Source of the DNA: an uncultured Dehalococcoidia bacterium
GTDB lineage: Bacteria > Chloroflexota > Dehalococcoidia > Lucifugimonadales > JAAXIE01
Length of the DNA stretch: 64,000 bases
Assembly (NCBI GenBank): GCA_951813255.1
Contig: OX638353.1
Location: 62,001 to 126,000, forward strand
Direction: 5' to 3'
Each line of letters starts with the position of its first letter. The first letter of the stretch is position 1. This document shows, piece by piece, positions 52,787-63,200 of this stretch. The translations under genes and the position numbers were made by a program. The notes beneath the pieces are model-generated. The model was not told the DNA's origin. It did no database searches and saw nothing but the letters and a program-made list of their open reading frames with translations.

Positions 52787-53470
52787 ATGCCTAGAAGAGT
52801 GATTATCGTCGACCATGACGATGACGACGTGATCATAGACATGCGAGACCGCCGTCAGGCCCGCACCCCGAGGGGTGCGGAAGAGTCGAAGGTGTCTCCG
52901 CCGTCAACACCCCCTCTCCGGCGGTCCGATAGAAACGCACTGAGCTTCACTCCTAGGATTTGCAATCTTATCGAGTTACGCGCTGAATCGTCGTTCCGCG
53001 TCAACCAGCCAGACTTTGAAATCATATATGCCCTATCCGGATCGGACTCTAATCTTCCGGATACGTTCCATCACTTCGCTTCGGAACAAGTGGTAGAGGA
53101 TGCCCGCCCGGATACTGTTACTCCACTGGTATCCGGCATCGTAGACTTAATCAAGAGAGAGCGAGATGGTGGTACGCCACCACAACTGATCGTGGTGAAC
53201 CATACGCACCCAGCCCCGGGGAACATACCGCGCCCTAGCTCTAATGACGAAAGGTTCTTTAGGTCCGCAGGGGAAGTGCTCCGGGACCAGTTTCCTGGGG
53301 TGACGGTGGTCTTTGGGGTTCACGCTATCAGCGGGGAAAGCATCAGAAGACGCGAACCTCCGTCAAGGAGTGAGCCCAATTGCCTGCGGTGGACCAGCGT
53401 GATTCGGGAACATGAGGTGGCTTTTTTCACTCCCGACGGAGGAGTGCACCCCGTCGAGTACCATGAATGA
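52787..53470 (+). CDS. JAMM (JAB/MPN)-motif protein, possible metallo-isopeptidase
   Basis: 227 aa, soluble. An acidic, flexible N-terminus (about 1-50) precedes a domain with FEIIYALSG (candidate Glu 78) and VVNHTHPAPGNIPRPSSND: His 139, His 141, Ser 151, Asp 154. This matches the JAMM zinc motif E...HxH...SxxD, with nine residues between HxH and Ser where seven is usual. In bacteria JAMM proteins cleave ubiquitin-like conjugates, sulfur-carrier fusions or act in conflict systems. GGAG precedes the ATG. Its end overlaps the next gene by 8 bases, so the two are coupled. Confidence 0.62.
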   Translation: MPRRVIIVDHDDDDVIIDMRDRRQARTPRGAEESKVSPPSTPPLRRSDRNALSFTPRICNLIELRAESSFRVNQPDFEIIYALSGSDSNLPDTFHHFASEQVVEDARPDTVTPLVSGIVDLIKRERDGGTPPQLIVVNHTHPAPGNIPRPSSNDERFFRSAGEVLRDQFPGVTVVFGVHAISGESIRRREPPSRSEPNCLRWTSVIREHEVAFFTPDGGVHPVEYHE

Positions 53471-53996
53471 GGTCGATGAACTCGCGCAAACTCTAGCTAA
53501 CGACCCACGGGGTGTAGAGATCGCAAGAGTGCTCCTCGACCTCCTCATCGGGGGCGACGACGAGACGCGTCTCTTAGTCCTGGTGAAGCTACGGGAAGCG
53601 ATACGCGAACGGAGGCTAACTCTTCATTCTCCTCAGGCGGCAACCGACGCCGAGAAGGTTGTCAGGCAGATAGTCTTGGACAGCGGGACCCTTATCACCG
53701 CTGACGACGTTGTGAAGGCTGCGCCCCAATACCCGAGGTCGTTGCACCACCGCAGCGGGGCCTCTGCGGTTCTCAATTCCTTGGTGAACAAGGGGGAGCT
53801 GGGCAAGCTCACCGTCGGCAGAGAGACGTACTTCTCGTCCGTCCGAGAGATCGTGCAGCAGGCGCAGATCGCTTGGATGCGCGAGCACCCGGGCCAAGGT
53901 CCCGAGCAGGTCAGCCCCACGGCTATAGCAGGAATGACTGGCCTCTCAAGTGCCCAGGTAATACGTACTCTCTCTGAGTTGCTGGGAGATCGCTGA
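53463..53996 (+). CDS. Predicted winged-helix/HTH-type protein, 177 aa
   Basis: Starts ATG at 53463 inside the end of the JAMM gene. No known family recognised. The N-terminal third is helical (VDELAQTLANDPRGVEIARVLLDLL). The middle (ITADDVVKAAPQYP, then ASAVLNSLVNKGELGKLTVG and RETYFSS) has the helix-helix-wing look of a winged-helix domain. The end (VSPTAIAGMTGLSSAQVIRTLSELL) resembles a second helix-turn-helix. It may regulate the locus or serve as the JAMM protein's partner. Inference from pattern, not from a match. Confidence 0.6.
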   Translation: MNEVDELAQTLANDPRGVEIARVLLDLLIGGDDETRLLVLVKLREAIRERRLTLHSPQAATDAEKVVRQIVLDSGTLITADDVVKAAPQYPRSLHHRSGASAVLNSLVNKGELGKLTVGRETYFSSVREIVQQAQIAWMREHPGQGPEQVSPTAIAGMTGLSSAQVIRTLSELLGDR

Positions 53997-54053
53997 CAGG
54001 CGAACATCCCATCGCACGGCTCTGAGAGTTACTTCTATCTGGGAGCCACCAGG

Positions 54054-56123
54054 TCAATTGGACCTTCCCCTTACCGTAAATCGATCACTCAAGCTCGCTG
54101 AGCCTGCGGTGCCGTCGGCCAGCTCGTAGCGTACCGATGCTTCCAAGAACTCTTGGCCGGGGTCATCAGCTTTTGCTCCTATCACCCGTTTCTCGACCAT
54201 GGCAGGGCCTAGGTCGAATTTCACATAGTAATAGTTGCCATGACTTCCTCTACCTTCGCCCACCGGTCCTTGCGCCTCGCCGTGGATGTTCATCCCGCTG
54301 CCACTGAAGCGCTCTTCAAAGACGACCTCCGCCGTCTGTTCACTGTGGTTGATTACATTAGTTTCGATCCTGACTTCGTCTCCCGCTGTAACTACGTCGG
54401 AGGCCCGGATACGCTCCAATCGGACCCAGGTGACGTGAAAAGACAGTTGCACTGTCTGAGGTATGCCCAGAGGTTGTTCCCACTGATCCAGCAGCTGTAT
54501 CTCCAGGGCAGGCTGGCGCTGGCCTAGTTCAGTGTCGCGAGGGACATGAACGGAGCCATCAATCTGATGAGAACTATCGGAGGCTAAGAGGTACGTTCCC
54601 TCGAACCCGCGAAGAACCAACCCACCATCATCCACGACCCGCACACGAGCGTTTGCCGCATGTTCACCATCGTGACTGACCACCAGACTATGGGACTTAT
54701 CTTCGCCTGGAATGAACTGGGCCTGCTTGGACGAGTGGTCCACATCCAATACCGGGGGAGCGAAGGCTATCGGGAAGGGGGTGAAACCGGGGTCCGGTGG
54801 TACGACGCTGATTCGCTGCCCCTCGGTGCACTGGCCGGGAGAGGTGCAGTAGTAGTTCTGGACTACCAGTTGCCCTTCCGCCTTGGCAGTGTCGTAGTGA
54901 TTGCCAGCACGGTCGACGAAACTGACAGCGGGCTTTTCCAGTGGTCCTTCCCCTGGAGAAGATGCCCTAGCTTTGTAGGATGTCGGAAACTCCTCACCAG
55001 GCTCCAGAATCTCGGACAATGAAGACCCGCTTGGAGTCTCGAAAAAATCCAGCAGGTAGGGCTGGAGCTTCAGAGCGTAGATCGGGACCTCGCCGATGTT
55101 CCGCAGTCGCAACTGCACATCCACGACCTGCCCGCTGGTGACCTTGGGGCTGGCGTAGATGTAGCGCCTCACTTCGAGACGAGGGCCCGCTACTTGGCCC
55201 TGCCATATGCGTGAGACCTGCTCTCTACGTTTCGTTCCCTCATTCATATAGGTCAACGTGAAATGCACCTCCTGAAGGCCCGGCTTCGCCAACCGTGCCT
55301 CGAAAAGCAAGGGCCCCCAGGTAGAGGTGTTCTGGAGCGACTCGATTGTTTGTACCGCCGCGCCGCGCAGGATGGATTCGGAAGACTCCGGCGGCTCCAG
55401 TCTCAGCTCTGATACTTTGACCCCCGAGAGGTTCCTGACCTTCACTCCAAGAGGAATAGTCTCTCCGACCCTGATCTTGTCACTCCATGGTTCAATCGCC
55501 AGTGACACTCCAGGGCCACCGGATGCCACGGGACCATTGGAAACGGCACCCCTTGCACGCGCTGCTGTGTCAGTGTCAACGTCCAGTGTGGAGACTCCGG
55601 GCGACTTGAGTTGGGTATCGCTTGAGCCAGCCGCGACCTCTGCTATTAGCGCAAACCCAGCAAAGGCAACGGCGACAGCGACAACCAACTCCTTTGGGGG
55701 CACCCAGCTATCTCTGTGCCAGACAGTCAAGACCTTGGGAGCAAGGTAGAGGGTTAGAATCCAGCCAAGGAGGATCAATGCCCAAAAGGCGGCAGACTCA
55801 AGAGCAGTGAGAGCCTCCGACCAGATGGGCCGCAGGAGGGCCAGGGCCGCCAGTGGTCCCGCTGCGGGGAGCACCGCCCATGCTAGGGTAGCAAGACCGT
55901 GGGGGTCGCTCATCCGGTCGCTACCTCGGAAGATCTCGTTGGCCAACTGGAGCAGGACGGCTAGGACTACGCCGCAGGCGAAAAGAAGAATTCCCAAGCC
56001 GACGGCAAAGGCGATGGGGGGTACCTCGCCTAACGAGAAATCCACGCCTTGATTTTCTACAGCAGGTAGACGCTCATGGTTGGGAAACAACTCCTTACCG
56101 TATGCCGCTGTCGTGCCCCCCAT
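54054..56123 (-). CDS. Large membrane protein with four N-terminal helices and Ig/CARDB-like outer region
   Basis: 689 aa. Four transmembrane segments lie in the first 165 residues (about 36-62, 78-100, 105-130, 143-165). The rest is a long beta-rich region with several Ig/CARDB-like units: IRVGETIPLGVKVRNLSGVKV, VTSGQVVDVQLRLRNIGEVPI and VVTAGDEVRIETNVINHSEQT. These G-x-V/I-P...V-x-N-x-S/G patterns are typical of CARDB and related adhesion domains. Two Cys (YYCTSPGQCTEG) may pair. Divergent from the tubulin-like gene across 66 bases, which suggests shared regulation. Confidence 0.78.
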   Translation of the reverse strand: MGGTTAAYGKELFPNHERLPAVENQGVDFSLGEVPPIAFAVGLGILLFACGVVLAVLLQLANEIFRGSDRMSDPHGLATLAWAVLPAAGPLAALALLRPIWSEALTALESAAFWALILLGWILTLYLAPKVLTVWHRDSWVPPKELVVAVAVAFAGFALIAEVAAGSSDTQLKSPGVSTLDVDTDTAARARGAVSNGPVASGGPGVSLAIEPWSDKIRVGETIPLGVKVRNLSGVKVSELRLEPPESSESILRGAAVQTIESLQNTSTWGPLLFEARLAKPGLQEVHFTLTYMNEGTKRREQVSRIWQGQVAGPRLEVRRYIYASPKVTSGQVVDVQLRLRNIGEVPIYALKLQPYLLDFFETPSGSSLSEILEPGEEFPTSYKARASSPGEGPLEKPAVSFVDRAGNHYDTAKAEGQLVVQNYYCTSPGQCTEGQRISVVPPDPGFTPFPIAFAPPVLDVDHSSKQAQFIPGEDKSHSLVVSHDGEHAANARVRVVDDGGLVLRGFEGTYLLASDSSHQIDGSVHVPRDTELGQRQPALEIQLLDQWEQPLGIPQTVQLSFHVTWVRLERIRASDVVTAGDEVRIETNVINHSEQTAEVVFEERFSGSGMNIHGEAQGPVGEGRGSHGNYYYVKFDLGPAMVEKRVIGAKADDPGQEFLEASVRYELADGTAGSASLSDRFTVRGRSN

Positions 56124-56189
56124 GGCCAGCAGCTTGCTATATCTTAACGAATAACATATTGTTGCGTCAAACTATGCGGAGCATTTCGA
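56124..56189. promoter_or_regulatory. Divergent promoter region of the tubulin-like operon
   Basis: Sixty-six AT-rich bases (TATATCTTAACGAATAACATATT) between the membrane protein gene and the tubulin-like gene. Both promoters must lie here or within the gene starts. Confidence 0.45.
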
Positions 56190-57773
56190 TTGACGAGCCA
56201 TGAGGGCCCCGAGGAAGCTAGTCGTCGCAACTCAACCCCCTGGCCGGGCTTGCTGAGACGCCTAACTGGCCCGTATGGCAACTGGGGAAGGCCAGCCGCT
56301 ACTCCTAGTTTACCTCGGGAACCTCTTAACGAAGACGCAATACGTAATATCGTTGACGGGTACCAACAGGCTGTAGTCGGTCTAGAGCCGACGGCGATCG
56401 GGCAAAAGGCAGACTCGATTTGCCTCATAGGATGCGGGGAAGCTGGCAGCAGGCTCGCCGGCTTCTTTCGCTTAGCCCCTGACTTCGTGCCTGCCTATCT
56501 GCCCAAGTTCTACCCAGTGCGGGCTGCTGCCTTCGACGCCCAGGAGAACCTCCATGATCGGCTGGGGGACTCATTGGGATGGAGTGACAGTCGGGTACAG
56601 ACAACCATGACCCTGAAAGGCGACCCAATTCCCATTCTCTATGGACAAGAGCCTGACGTTGCCCCTTCCGAAAACGCCCTCGGTGGAGGGGGTGCCGGAG
56701 GATTTACTCTCCAAGGTCGCGCTGGAGCATTGCAAAATCTTGTTCTGAACGAAGAGAGCTCAATCGCAATCCTGGATGCCCTAGGCTCGAGCAGACTGTT
56801 CTCCGGCCAGCAAGCGTATGTCTTGACTTTCAGCGGCCTGGCCGGCGGGACAGGCTCCGGCACCGTGCCGGTGGTGGCCGAATGGATGAAAGGGAAACTG
56901 GACTACAGGGCTGCCTTCAGCGTATGCATCACACCGCCAGGCACCCAGAATGCGCACCATCGCTCCAACCTGTTGACCTCCCTCTATTATCTCGCAACTT
57001 GTGACGCAATCAACGGTATCATACTGGCAGACAACAACTTGCTAGAGAGGCAAGGGCTTAGAGGCTCCGGTGAGGGCGTGGAGACGTTCCGGCCAATAAA
57101 CCAGTATCTGCAAGACGTGCTGATGCCCGTTTTCCTGTCGACCCAAGAAGCCTACAGGTACGATACCCAACTGGACCCTAACGATGTTGTCAATACTGTG
57201 GCCGGGCCCCAGCGCCGCGCCTCGTTTGTCGCAGCAGGGTTTGCTGTGTGTCCGCGCAAAGGTGCGCCCCAGCGCATTACCGACATGGAAGGGCATCACG
57301 TGCAAGCCGATGCCAGTACCGGCCTCCCGGACATTGACGAATTACTGGACAAAGCCTTCGAATGCACGACAGTGGAATGCGAGCCTAGGAGCGCCAGAAG
57401 CATCCTAGCTGTCCTCTCCGGCCCTCCCGACGACTTGAAGAAAATGGCGACTCAAGGGTTGAACCCGGAGTCAATGGAGGCTGAACTGGAAAAACGCATT
57501 CGCCCGAGAGAAGTGGGGCGCCCTGCCCGTTTTGCTATAGCCAGCTTCCCTGACATGAGAGACATCCGGCTGACGGTCCTGCTGAGTGACCCTCAAATCC
57601 CTGCGGTTGAGGAAGGAATCCGCGGGGCCTTGGACCAGCCCGAATGGTGTCCCCGAGAAGGACAATCTCTGGCGGATGCCCTGCGAGAAATAGAGGAGAC
57701 CGTCGTTCTCCAACGAGGGATCACCCTCATTTGGGGCCCTGAAGCGGTCCCCGGTTATGCCCCCGACGGATGA
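56190..57773 (+). CDS. Tubulin/FtsZ-superfamily protein (FtsZ-like GTPase)
   Basis: 527 aa, cytoplasmic. The only suitable start is TTG 56190, with GGAG eight bases upstream. After a 70-residue leader the tubulin-fold elements appear in order: [16 protein letters not shown] (first nucleotide loop, about 77-92), AFDAQENL (about 114-121), [12 protein letters not shown] (165-176), and the signature [12 protein letters not shown] (217-228). Then come [14 protein letters not shown] and [10 protein letters not shown] (base-contact Asn). It is longer than FtsZ and lacks FtsZ's C-terminal tail. It resembles the FtsZ-like families proposed for membrane remodelling. Its stop overlaps the TSP3 gene's ATG (ATGA), so the products are coupled. 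Confidence 0.82.
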   Translation: MTSHEGPEEASRRNSTPWPGLLRRLTGPYGNWGRPAATPSLPREPLNEDAIRNIVDGYQQAVVGLEPTAIGQKADSICLIGCGEAGSRLAGFFRLAPDFVPAYLPKFYPVRAAAFDAQENLHDRLGDSLGWSDSRVQTTMTLKGDPIPILYGQEPDVAPSENALGGGGAGGFTLQGRAGALQNLVLNEESSIAILDALGSSRLFSGQQAYVLTFSGLAGGTGSGTVPVVAEWMKGKLDYRAAFSVCITPPGTQNAHHRSNLLTSLYYLATCDAINGIILADNNLLERQGLRGSGEGVETFRPINQYLQDVLMPVFLSTQEAYRYDTQLDPNDVVNTVAGPQRRASFVAAGFAVCPRKGAPQRITDMEGHHVQADASTGLPDIDELLDKAFECTTVECEPRSARSILAVLSGPPDDLKKMATQGLNPESMEAELEKRIRPREVGRPARFAIASFPDMRDIRLTVLLSDPQIPAVEEGIRGALDQPEWCPREGQSLADALREIEETVVLQRGITLIWGPEAVPGYAPDG

Positions 57774-60226
57774 TCCACCAAACGGAGAGACCTCTTGTGA
57801 TAAGCACCTATAGGAGCCTTCGCCCAATCCTTGCATGCGGCATTGTGCTCTTGCTACTGCTAGTCATGGCATCTGCGGTATCCGCCAATAACGGCGACAA
57901 CGGAAGCGATGGAACACCTTCGGAGACGCCGTCGCCAGACAGTGATGAAGATGGTCTGACCGATCAAGAGGAGAAAACTCACGGTACCGACCCCAATAAC
58001 GACGACAGCGACAACGATGGACTCTCGGATTATGAAGAGGTCCACGGCCCCACCGATCCCAATAACCGCGACAGCGACAACGATGGACTCTCGGATTATG
58101 AAGAGGTCCACGGCCCCACCGATCCCAATAACCGCGACAGCGACAACGATGGACTCTCGGATTATGAAGAGGTCCACGGCCCCACCGATCCCAATAACCG
58201 CGATAGCGACAATGATGGACTCTCGGATTATGAAGAGGTCCACGGCCCCACCGATCCCAATAACCGCGATAGCGACAACGATGGATTGCGCGACGGTGCT
58301 GAAGCCAATACCCATAGCACCGACCCAACCAAGCCCGACACCGACGATGATGGCCTTCTGGATAGTGACGAAATCCGGGGGTTCGACATTTCTCCTATGG
58401 GCACTCTCATCCACGTCAAGCCGGATCCCACGAACAGGGACACCGATGAAGACGGCTTGACGGACCGTAACGAGATTAAGTTAACCAACACCGACCCCGT
58501 TGACGAAGACACCGACGATGACGGTCTGACCGACGGAGATGAGGTCAGAACGCACCGCACGAACCCAATCGAGGCCGACAGTGACCATGACGGACTGACC
58601 GACCTAGATGAACTCAAGGGCGTTCCCAGCACGGACCCCGCCAAGTACGATACCGACGACGACGGCTTGGACGATTGGGATGAACGCCTTCTCGGAACCG
58701 ACCCAACCAATCCAGACTCTGACGGGGATGGTTTGTCGGATGGAGACGAGGTCAAATGGTGTGAGACAGATCCTCAAGAAAACATCTCTGGGAGACCGGG
58801 GTTTGTCGATAGCGAGGATGATTGTGATTTTCCCGACGGGCACCGTGCGCCCCCACTCGTCGGTATAAATCCAACGCCTGTGCCATCACCGACTCCTACC
58901 GCCACACCAACTCCGACCCTGACCAAGGCACCCTTAGAGCCCCTCACCGCTACCCCTGTACCGACGGTAATTCCGACAACCCCGCCAGTCTCCACCAATG
59001 TCGACACAGATGGTGACGGCCTTTCAGACGTCCAAGAGACGGTTCGTTACGGCACGAACCCGGAACTTTCGGACAGTGACGGTGACGGCCTAAACGATGG
59101 AGAAGAAGTCAAGGGCGGCACCGACCCAAACGAGACCGACACTGACGGCGACGGCCTAGGGGATGGTGCTGAGCTTTTCGTCTATCCGACAAACCCGACG
59201 AAATGGGACAGCGACAGCGACGGCTTGCCCGACCATATTGAGATAAACGTCCTTTTGACGAAGCCGAATGTAGACGACTCTGACGCCGACGGCCTCACCG
59301 ACGGAGATGAAGTCTTTGTGTACAGGACGGACCCAGTCAAAGAAGATAGTGACGCCGACGGCCTGACCGACGGATATGAGGTCGCCAACGGAAGCGATCC
59401 AACGGGGCCCAACGACTTAGCCAGTCCAAGTGAGGACATGGGGCCTCCTGAAGCTGGATTCCTCGCTAATTCCCGGGACATTCTTGAGGAAGTCTGGTGG
59501 CTTGCCCCTGCGCTCGTGGTCGGGATACTAATTGCAGGCTTGGCGTTCGTTATCTGGCAGTTCTTCACAAGGGGGAACCGTGAAAGGCGCGAGAACCGAG
59601 AGCGAGACAGACGGATCAGAGCGCAACGTCGCTTGCCTGAGTTGCAGAATGACTTGGTTGCCCTCAGAGACCGGATTGACCGACTCCGGGAGGACGGCCT
59701 CTGGAGCGAGGCTCTAACTCATGCGCCTGACCCTGGCCACGACGAGACGGCTGTTGACGACCGCATCAGAATCGTGAACACGCTACAAGAAGGGCTCAAG
59801 GGGCTTGAGTTGGCCAGCAGCGAAGACCGAACTGCAATTGCCCGTGTTGCCACAGATAGAGAGCAGTCGGGGTTCCGTTCCGATGCACTGAGGACGGCCG
59901 CCGAACAGATTCCCGCTAGTGCCCTCCCATTGTTACGGGATGTAATCGAGGAATTGGAGGCGCAGCGCAACGCCTCTCGAAGTCTCTCTAGCGAGTATCA
60001 ACAACAGATAGAAGACGCTAGGGACCTGTGCAACCGCGAGATTGCGGATACCGTTGCCCGGCGCCTGCCACGCAGCATCCTAGACGCCGCCGAAGGCATA
60101 TTGAGGCGCGCTACCACTACCGCAGAAATACGTGCCAGCCAGGAAATCGTGAGAGGCACGTTAGCAGCAATCTACGAACGGTATTTCCCCCGTCATCAAT
60201 ACCAACCTCCCGACGGGAACCGTTAA
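57770..60226 (+). CDS. TSP3-repeat surface protein with membrane helix and cytoplasmic helical tail
   Basis: 818 aa. Start ATG 57770 overlaps the tubulin-like stop; GTG 57797 with GGAGAG seven bases upstream is an alternative. The signal ([18 protein letters not shown]) is followed by about 18 thrombospondin type 3-like calcium repeats ([12 protein letters not shown] type), broken by a Pro/Thr stalk at about 365-405. Units 2-5 are near-perfect 66-bp copies. A membrane helix lies near 575-598, then a basic stop-transfer region ([15 protein letters not shown]) and about 210 residues of charged, mostly helical cytoplasmic domain with coiled-coil character. The tail is well placed to contact the tubulin-like protein. 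Confidence 0.85.
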   Translation: MIHQTERPLVISTYRSLRPILACGIVLLLLLVMASAVSANNGDNGSDGTPSETPSPDSDEDGLTDQEEKTHGTDPNNDDSDNDGLSDYEEVHGPTDPNNRDSDNDGLSDYEEVHGPTDPNNRDSDNDGLSDYEEVHGPTDPNNRDSDNDGLSDYEEVHGPTDPNNRDSDNDGLRDGAEANTHSTDPTKPDTDDDGLLDSDEIRGFDISPMGTLIHVKPDPTNRDTDEDGLTDRNEIKLTNTDPVDEDTDDDGLTDGDEVRTHRTNPIEADSDHDGLTDLDELKGVPSTDPAKYDTDDDGLDDWDERLLGTDPTNPDSDGDGLSDGDEVKWCETDPQENISGRPGFVDSEDDCDFPDGHRAPPLVGINPTPVPSPTPTATPTPTLTKAPLEPLTATPVPTVIPTTPPVSTNVDTDGDGLSDVQETVRYGTNPELSDSDGDGLNDGEEVKGGTDPNETDTDGDGLGDGAELFVYPTNPTKWDSDSDGLPDHIEINVLLTKPNVDDSDADGLTDGDEVFVYRTDPVKEDSDADGLTDGYEVANGSDPTGPNDLASPSEDMGPPEAGFLANSRDILEEVWWLAPALVVGILIAGLAFVIWQFFTRGNRERRENRERDRRIRAQRRLPELQNDLVALRDRIDRLREDGLWSEALTHAPDPGHDETAVDDRIRIVNTLQEGLKGLELASSEDRTAIARVATDREQSGFRSDALRTAAEQIPASALPLLRDVIEELEAQRNASRSLSSEYQQQIEDARDLCNREIADTVARRLPRSILDAAEGILRRATTTAEIRASQEIVRGTLAAIYERYFPRHQYQPPDGNR
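58004..58267 (+). repeat. 66-bp coding minisatellite, four copies
   Basis: Four consecutive 66-bp units (58004-58069, 58070-58135, 58136-58201, 58202-58267) encode [20 protein letters not shown] plus two residues. They differ at only a few bases, such as gacagc/gatagc and aac/aat, so they arose recently and probably vary in number. Confidence 0.92.
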
Positions 60227-63200
60227 TGCCTTTGGGACGCCTTCCGATTCGCATTGCAGCACTGGTCGCCCTCTGTGCGTTGGGCATTGGGCTACTGGCT
60301 GCCACACCTGGGCAAGTCACGGATACGGACAACGACGGACTGTCCGATGAAGCGGAGGTCACCTACGGCACGGACCCCGACAATCCGGACAGCGATGGCG
60401 ATGGCCTTACGGATGGGGATGAAGTCAATACTCACAGTACAGACCCCAATAACCCTGACAGCGATGGCGACGGCCTGACGGACGGCGACGAGGTCAATAC
60501 ACATAGAACAGACCCTCTGCGTTCCGACACCGACAATGATGGACTGAGCGACTTCACTGAGGTCAACGGCACCACTAACCCATTGGACCTGGACAGCGAT
60601 GACGACGGTCTCTCCGACGGCGATGAGGTCAATACTCGCGGCACCGATCCCAACGATGCCGACAGCGACGACGACGGGCTGAACGACGGTCATGAAATCA
60701 CTCATGGAGCGGACCCCACCGACCCAGATAGCGATGATGATGGGCTGGGCGACGGGGACGAGATTAGACACGGCGCTGACCCCAACGACTCGGACACTGA
60801 CGATGATGGACTGAGCGACTCCACTGAGGTCAACACCCACGGGACAGACCCCGCCAGTTCTGACACGGACAACGACGGACTTTCGGACCACAACGAGGTC
60901 AACGGGCCTACTGATCCCAATAACCCCGACAGCGACGGTGACGGTCTGAACGACGGCGACGAGGTGGAGCATCGTACCAGCCCCACCAACGCTGACAGCG
61001 ACGGTGACGGGGTGCAAGATGGAGCTGAGGTCAACCGATATAAGTCGAACCCGCTGATCACCGATACGGACCGCGACGGCTTAAGTGACGGGACGGAAGT
61101 CGACACGTATGGCACTGACCCGACCAAATCCGACACCGACGAGGACGGCCTCAGCGACCGCGATGAAATCAACAACCGAGGGACTGACCCGACTCGGGCT
61201 GACACCGACAGGGACGGCCTGACCGATGGGGACGAAATCAACCGGCATCGCACTGATCCGAACGATGGGGACATGGATGATGACGGACTAACCGACGGCG
61301 AGGAGATCAATACCCATGGGTCCAACCCCAAAGACAGTGACTCTGACGATGACGGTCTGTCGGATGGCCATGAGGTGGAGGAACACGGGACCAGCCCCAC
61401 AAGTTCCGACACCGACGCGGACGGTCTTTCGGATCCTGTGGAAATCGCCCAGCGTGGGACGGATCCAACCGATGCCGATACAGATGATGACGGCCTCCTC
61501 GATGGTGAGGAAATCAACACACACCGAACAAAGCCAGATGACCCCGACACTGATGACGACGGTTTAACTGACGGGGATGAGGTGAACCACCACAGGACAG
61601 ACCCCAACAGGACTGACACTGACAACGACGATCTGACCGATGATGTGGAGATAGCAGAGGGAACTGACCCCAAAAACCCGGATACTGACGGGGATGGCCT
61701 TTTGGACGGTGCCGAGGTCAAGACCCACGGAACTAATCCGGTTTCCAGCGACACCGACGGCGACGGCCTCTCTGATGCGGATGAGGTCAATCAGTATCAT
61801 ACAAGTCCTACTGAGAAGGACACTGATGGTGACGGTCTCTCCGACAAATTCGAAGTAGACAACGGCCTCAACCCGTTGGCAGCTGACTCGGATGGTGATT
61901 CTCTTACCGATGGGGACGAGGTCAACATACATCGTACTAACCCCGCGAAACGGGATAGTGATGATGATGGGCTAAGTGACAAAGAAGAAGTTGAACTTGG
62001 AAGTGATCCGTCCACGGGCGACTCCGACGGTGATGGTCTCCTCGACCAAGCCGAAATAGATACCCACCGAACGGACCCTAGTAATAGAGACACGGACGGT
62101 GACGGCCTCACGGACGGCGAGGAAGTAAACACCCACCAGACCTCTCCCACTAACGACGACACCGACCGTGACGGGCTCTCGGATGGCGCGGAAATCCAGT
62201 TGCACTTGACCGACCCCACCAATGCCGACAGCGATGGAGACGGCCTCTCAGATGGTGCCGAAGTGAATTCCCATGGCACCGACCCCAACAACCCCGACTC
62301 TGACGGAGACAAACTTACGGACGGCGCCGAAATCAACACATATTCCACCCAACCCAAGGTTGGGGATACCGACGGGGACGGACTTCTGGATGGCGAGGAG
62401 GTGCGGGGATTCACTATCTCTCCCATGGGGACCGAGATAGTTGTCGAGCCAGATCCCACCAAATCAGACACCGACGGCGATGGCCTCTCAGACAGCGAGG
62501 AGGTCGCCGAGCCAGTCACCAACCCTTTGGAAGCTGACACAGACGCCGACGGTTTATCCGACTGGGACGAGTTGCATACCCACGAAACCAACCCGAATTC
62601 CCAAGATACCGATGAGGATGATATCCCCGACCGCATGGAAGTGCAGGGGTACTATGTCAAGATTGGCGGCCAACAACTAGTCGTCCGCTCCGACCCGAAT
62701 GAAGCCGATTCTGACAGGGACGCCCTGAGTGACGGCGAAGAGAAGAAAGGAGTTTCCCTAAGGATACAGGGCGAAGAACAGGTCATACACAGCAGCCCCA
62801 TCCGTGCGGACACCGATGACGATGGACTACGAGACGACTTAGAATTCAGCCACGGCTGCAGCCCGCAGTCGGCCGACACCGACGGTGACGGTCTGTCGGA
62901 TAAACTGGAGCATCAACATCTTACCAACTGTACCCATCCCGACTCGGATATGGACGGCCTTGGTGACCAAGTGGAGATCGGCCTATGTACTGATCCCAAG
63001 AATTCAGACAGCGACTACGACGGGTTGACTGACGGCACCGAACACCTAGGGCGGCTGTCAGTCGGCGAATTCGGCTTGGTTTCAGCAAACCCATGCGCCC
63101 CCGACACTGATGGCGACGGGATAAACGACGGGGATGAAATCAACCGGACTCATTCATCTGAGCCAAACTCACTTGCTCCCACTCACCCGGGTCTGTCGGA

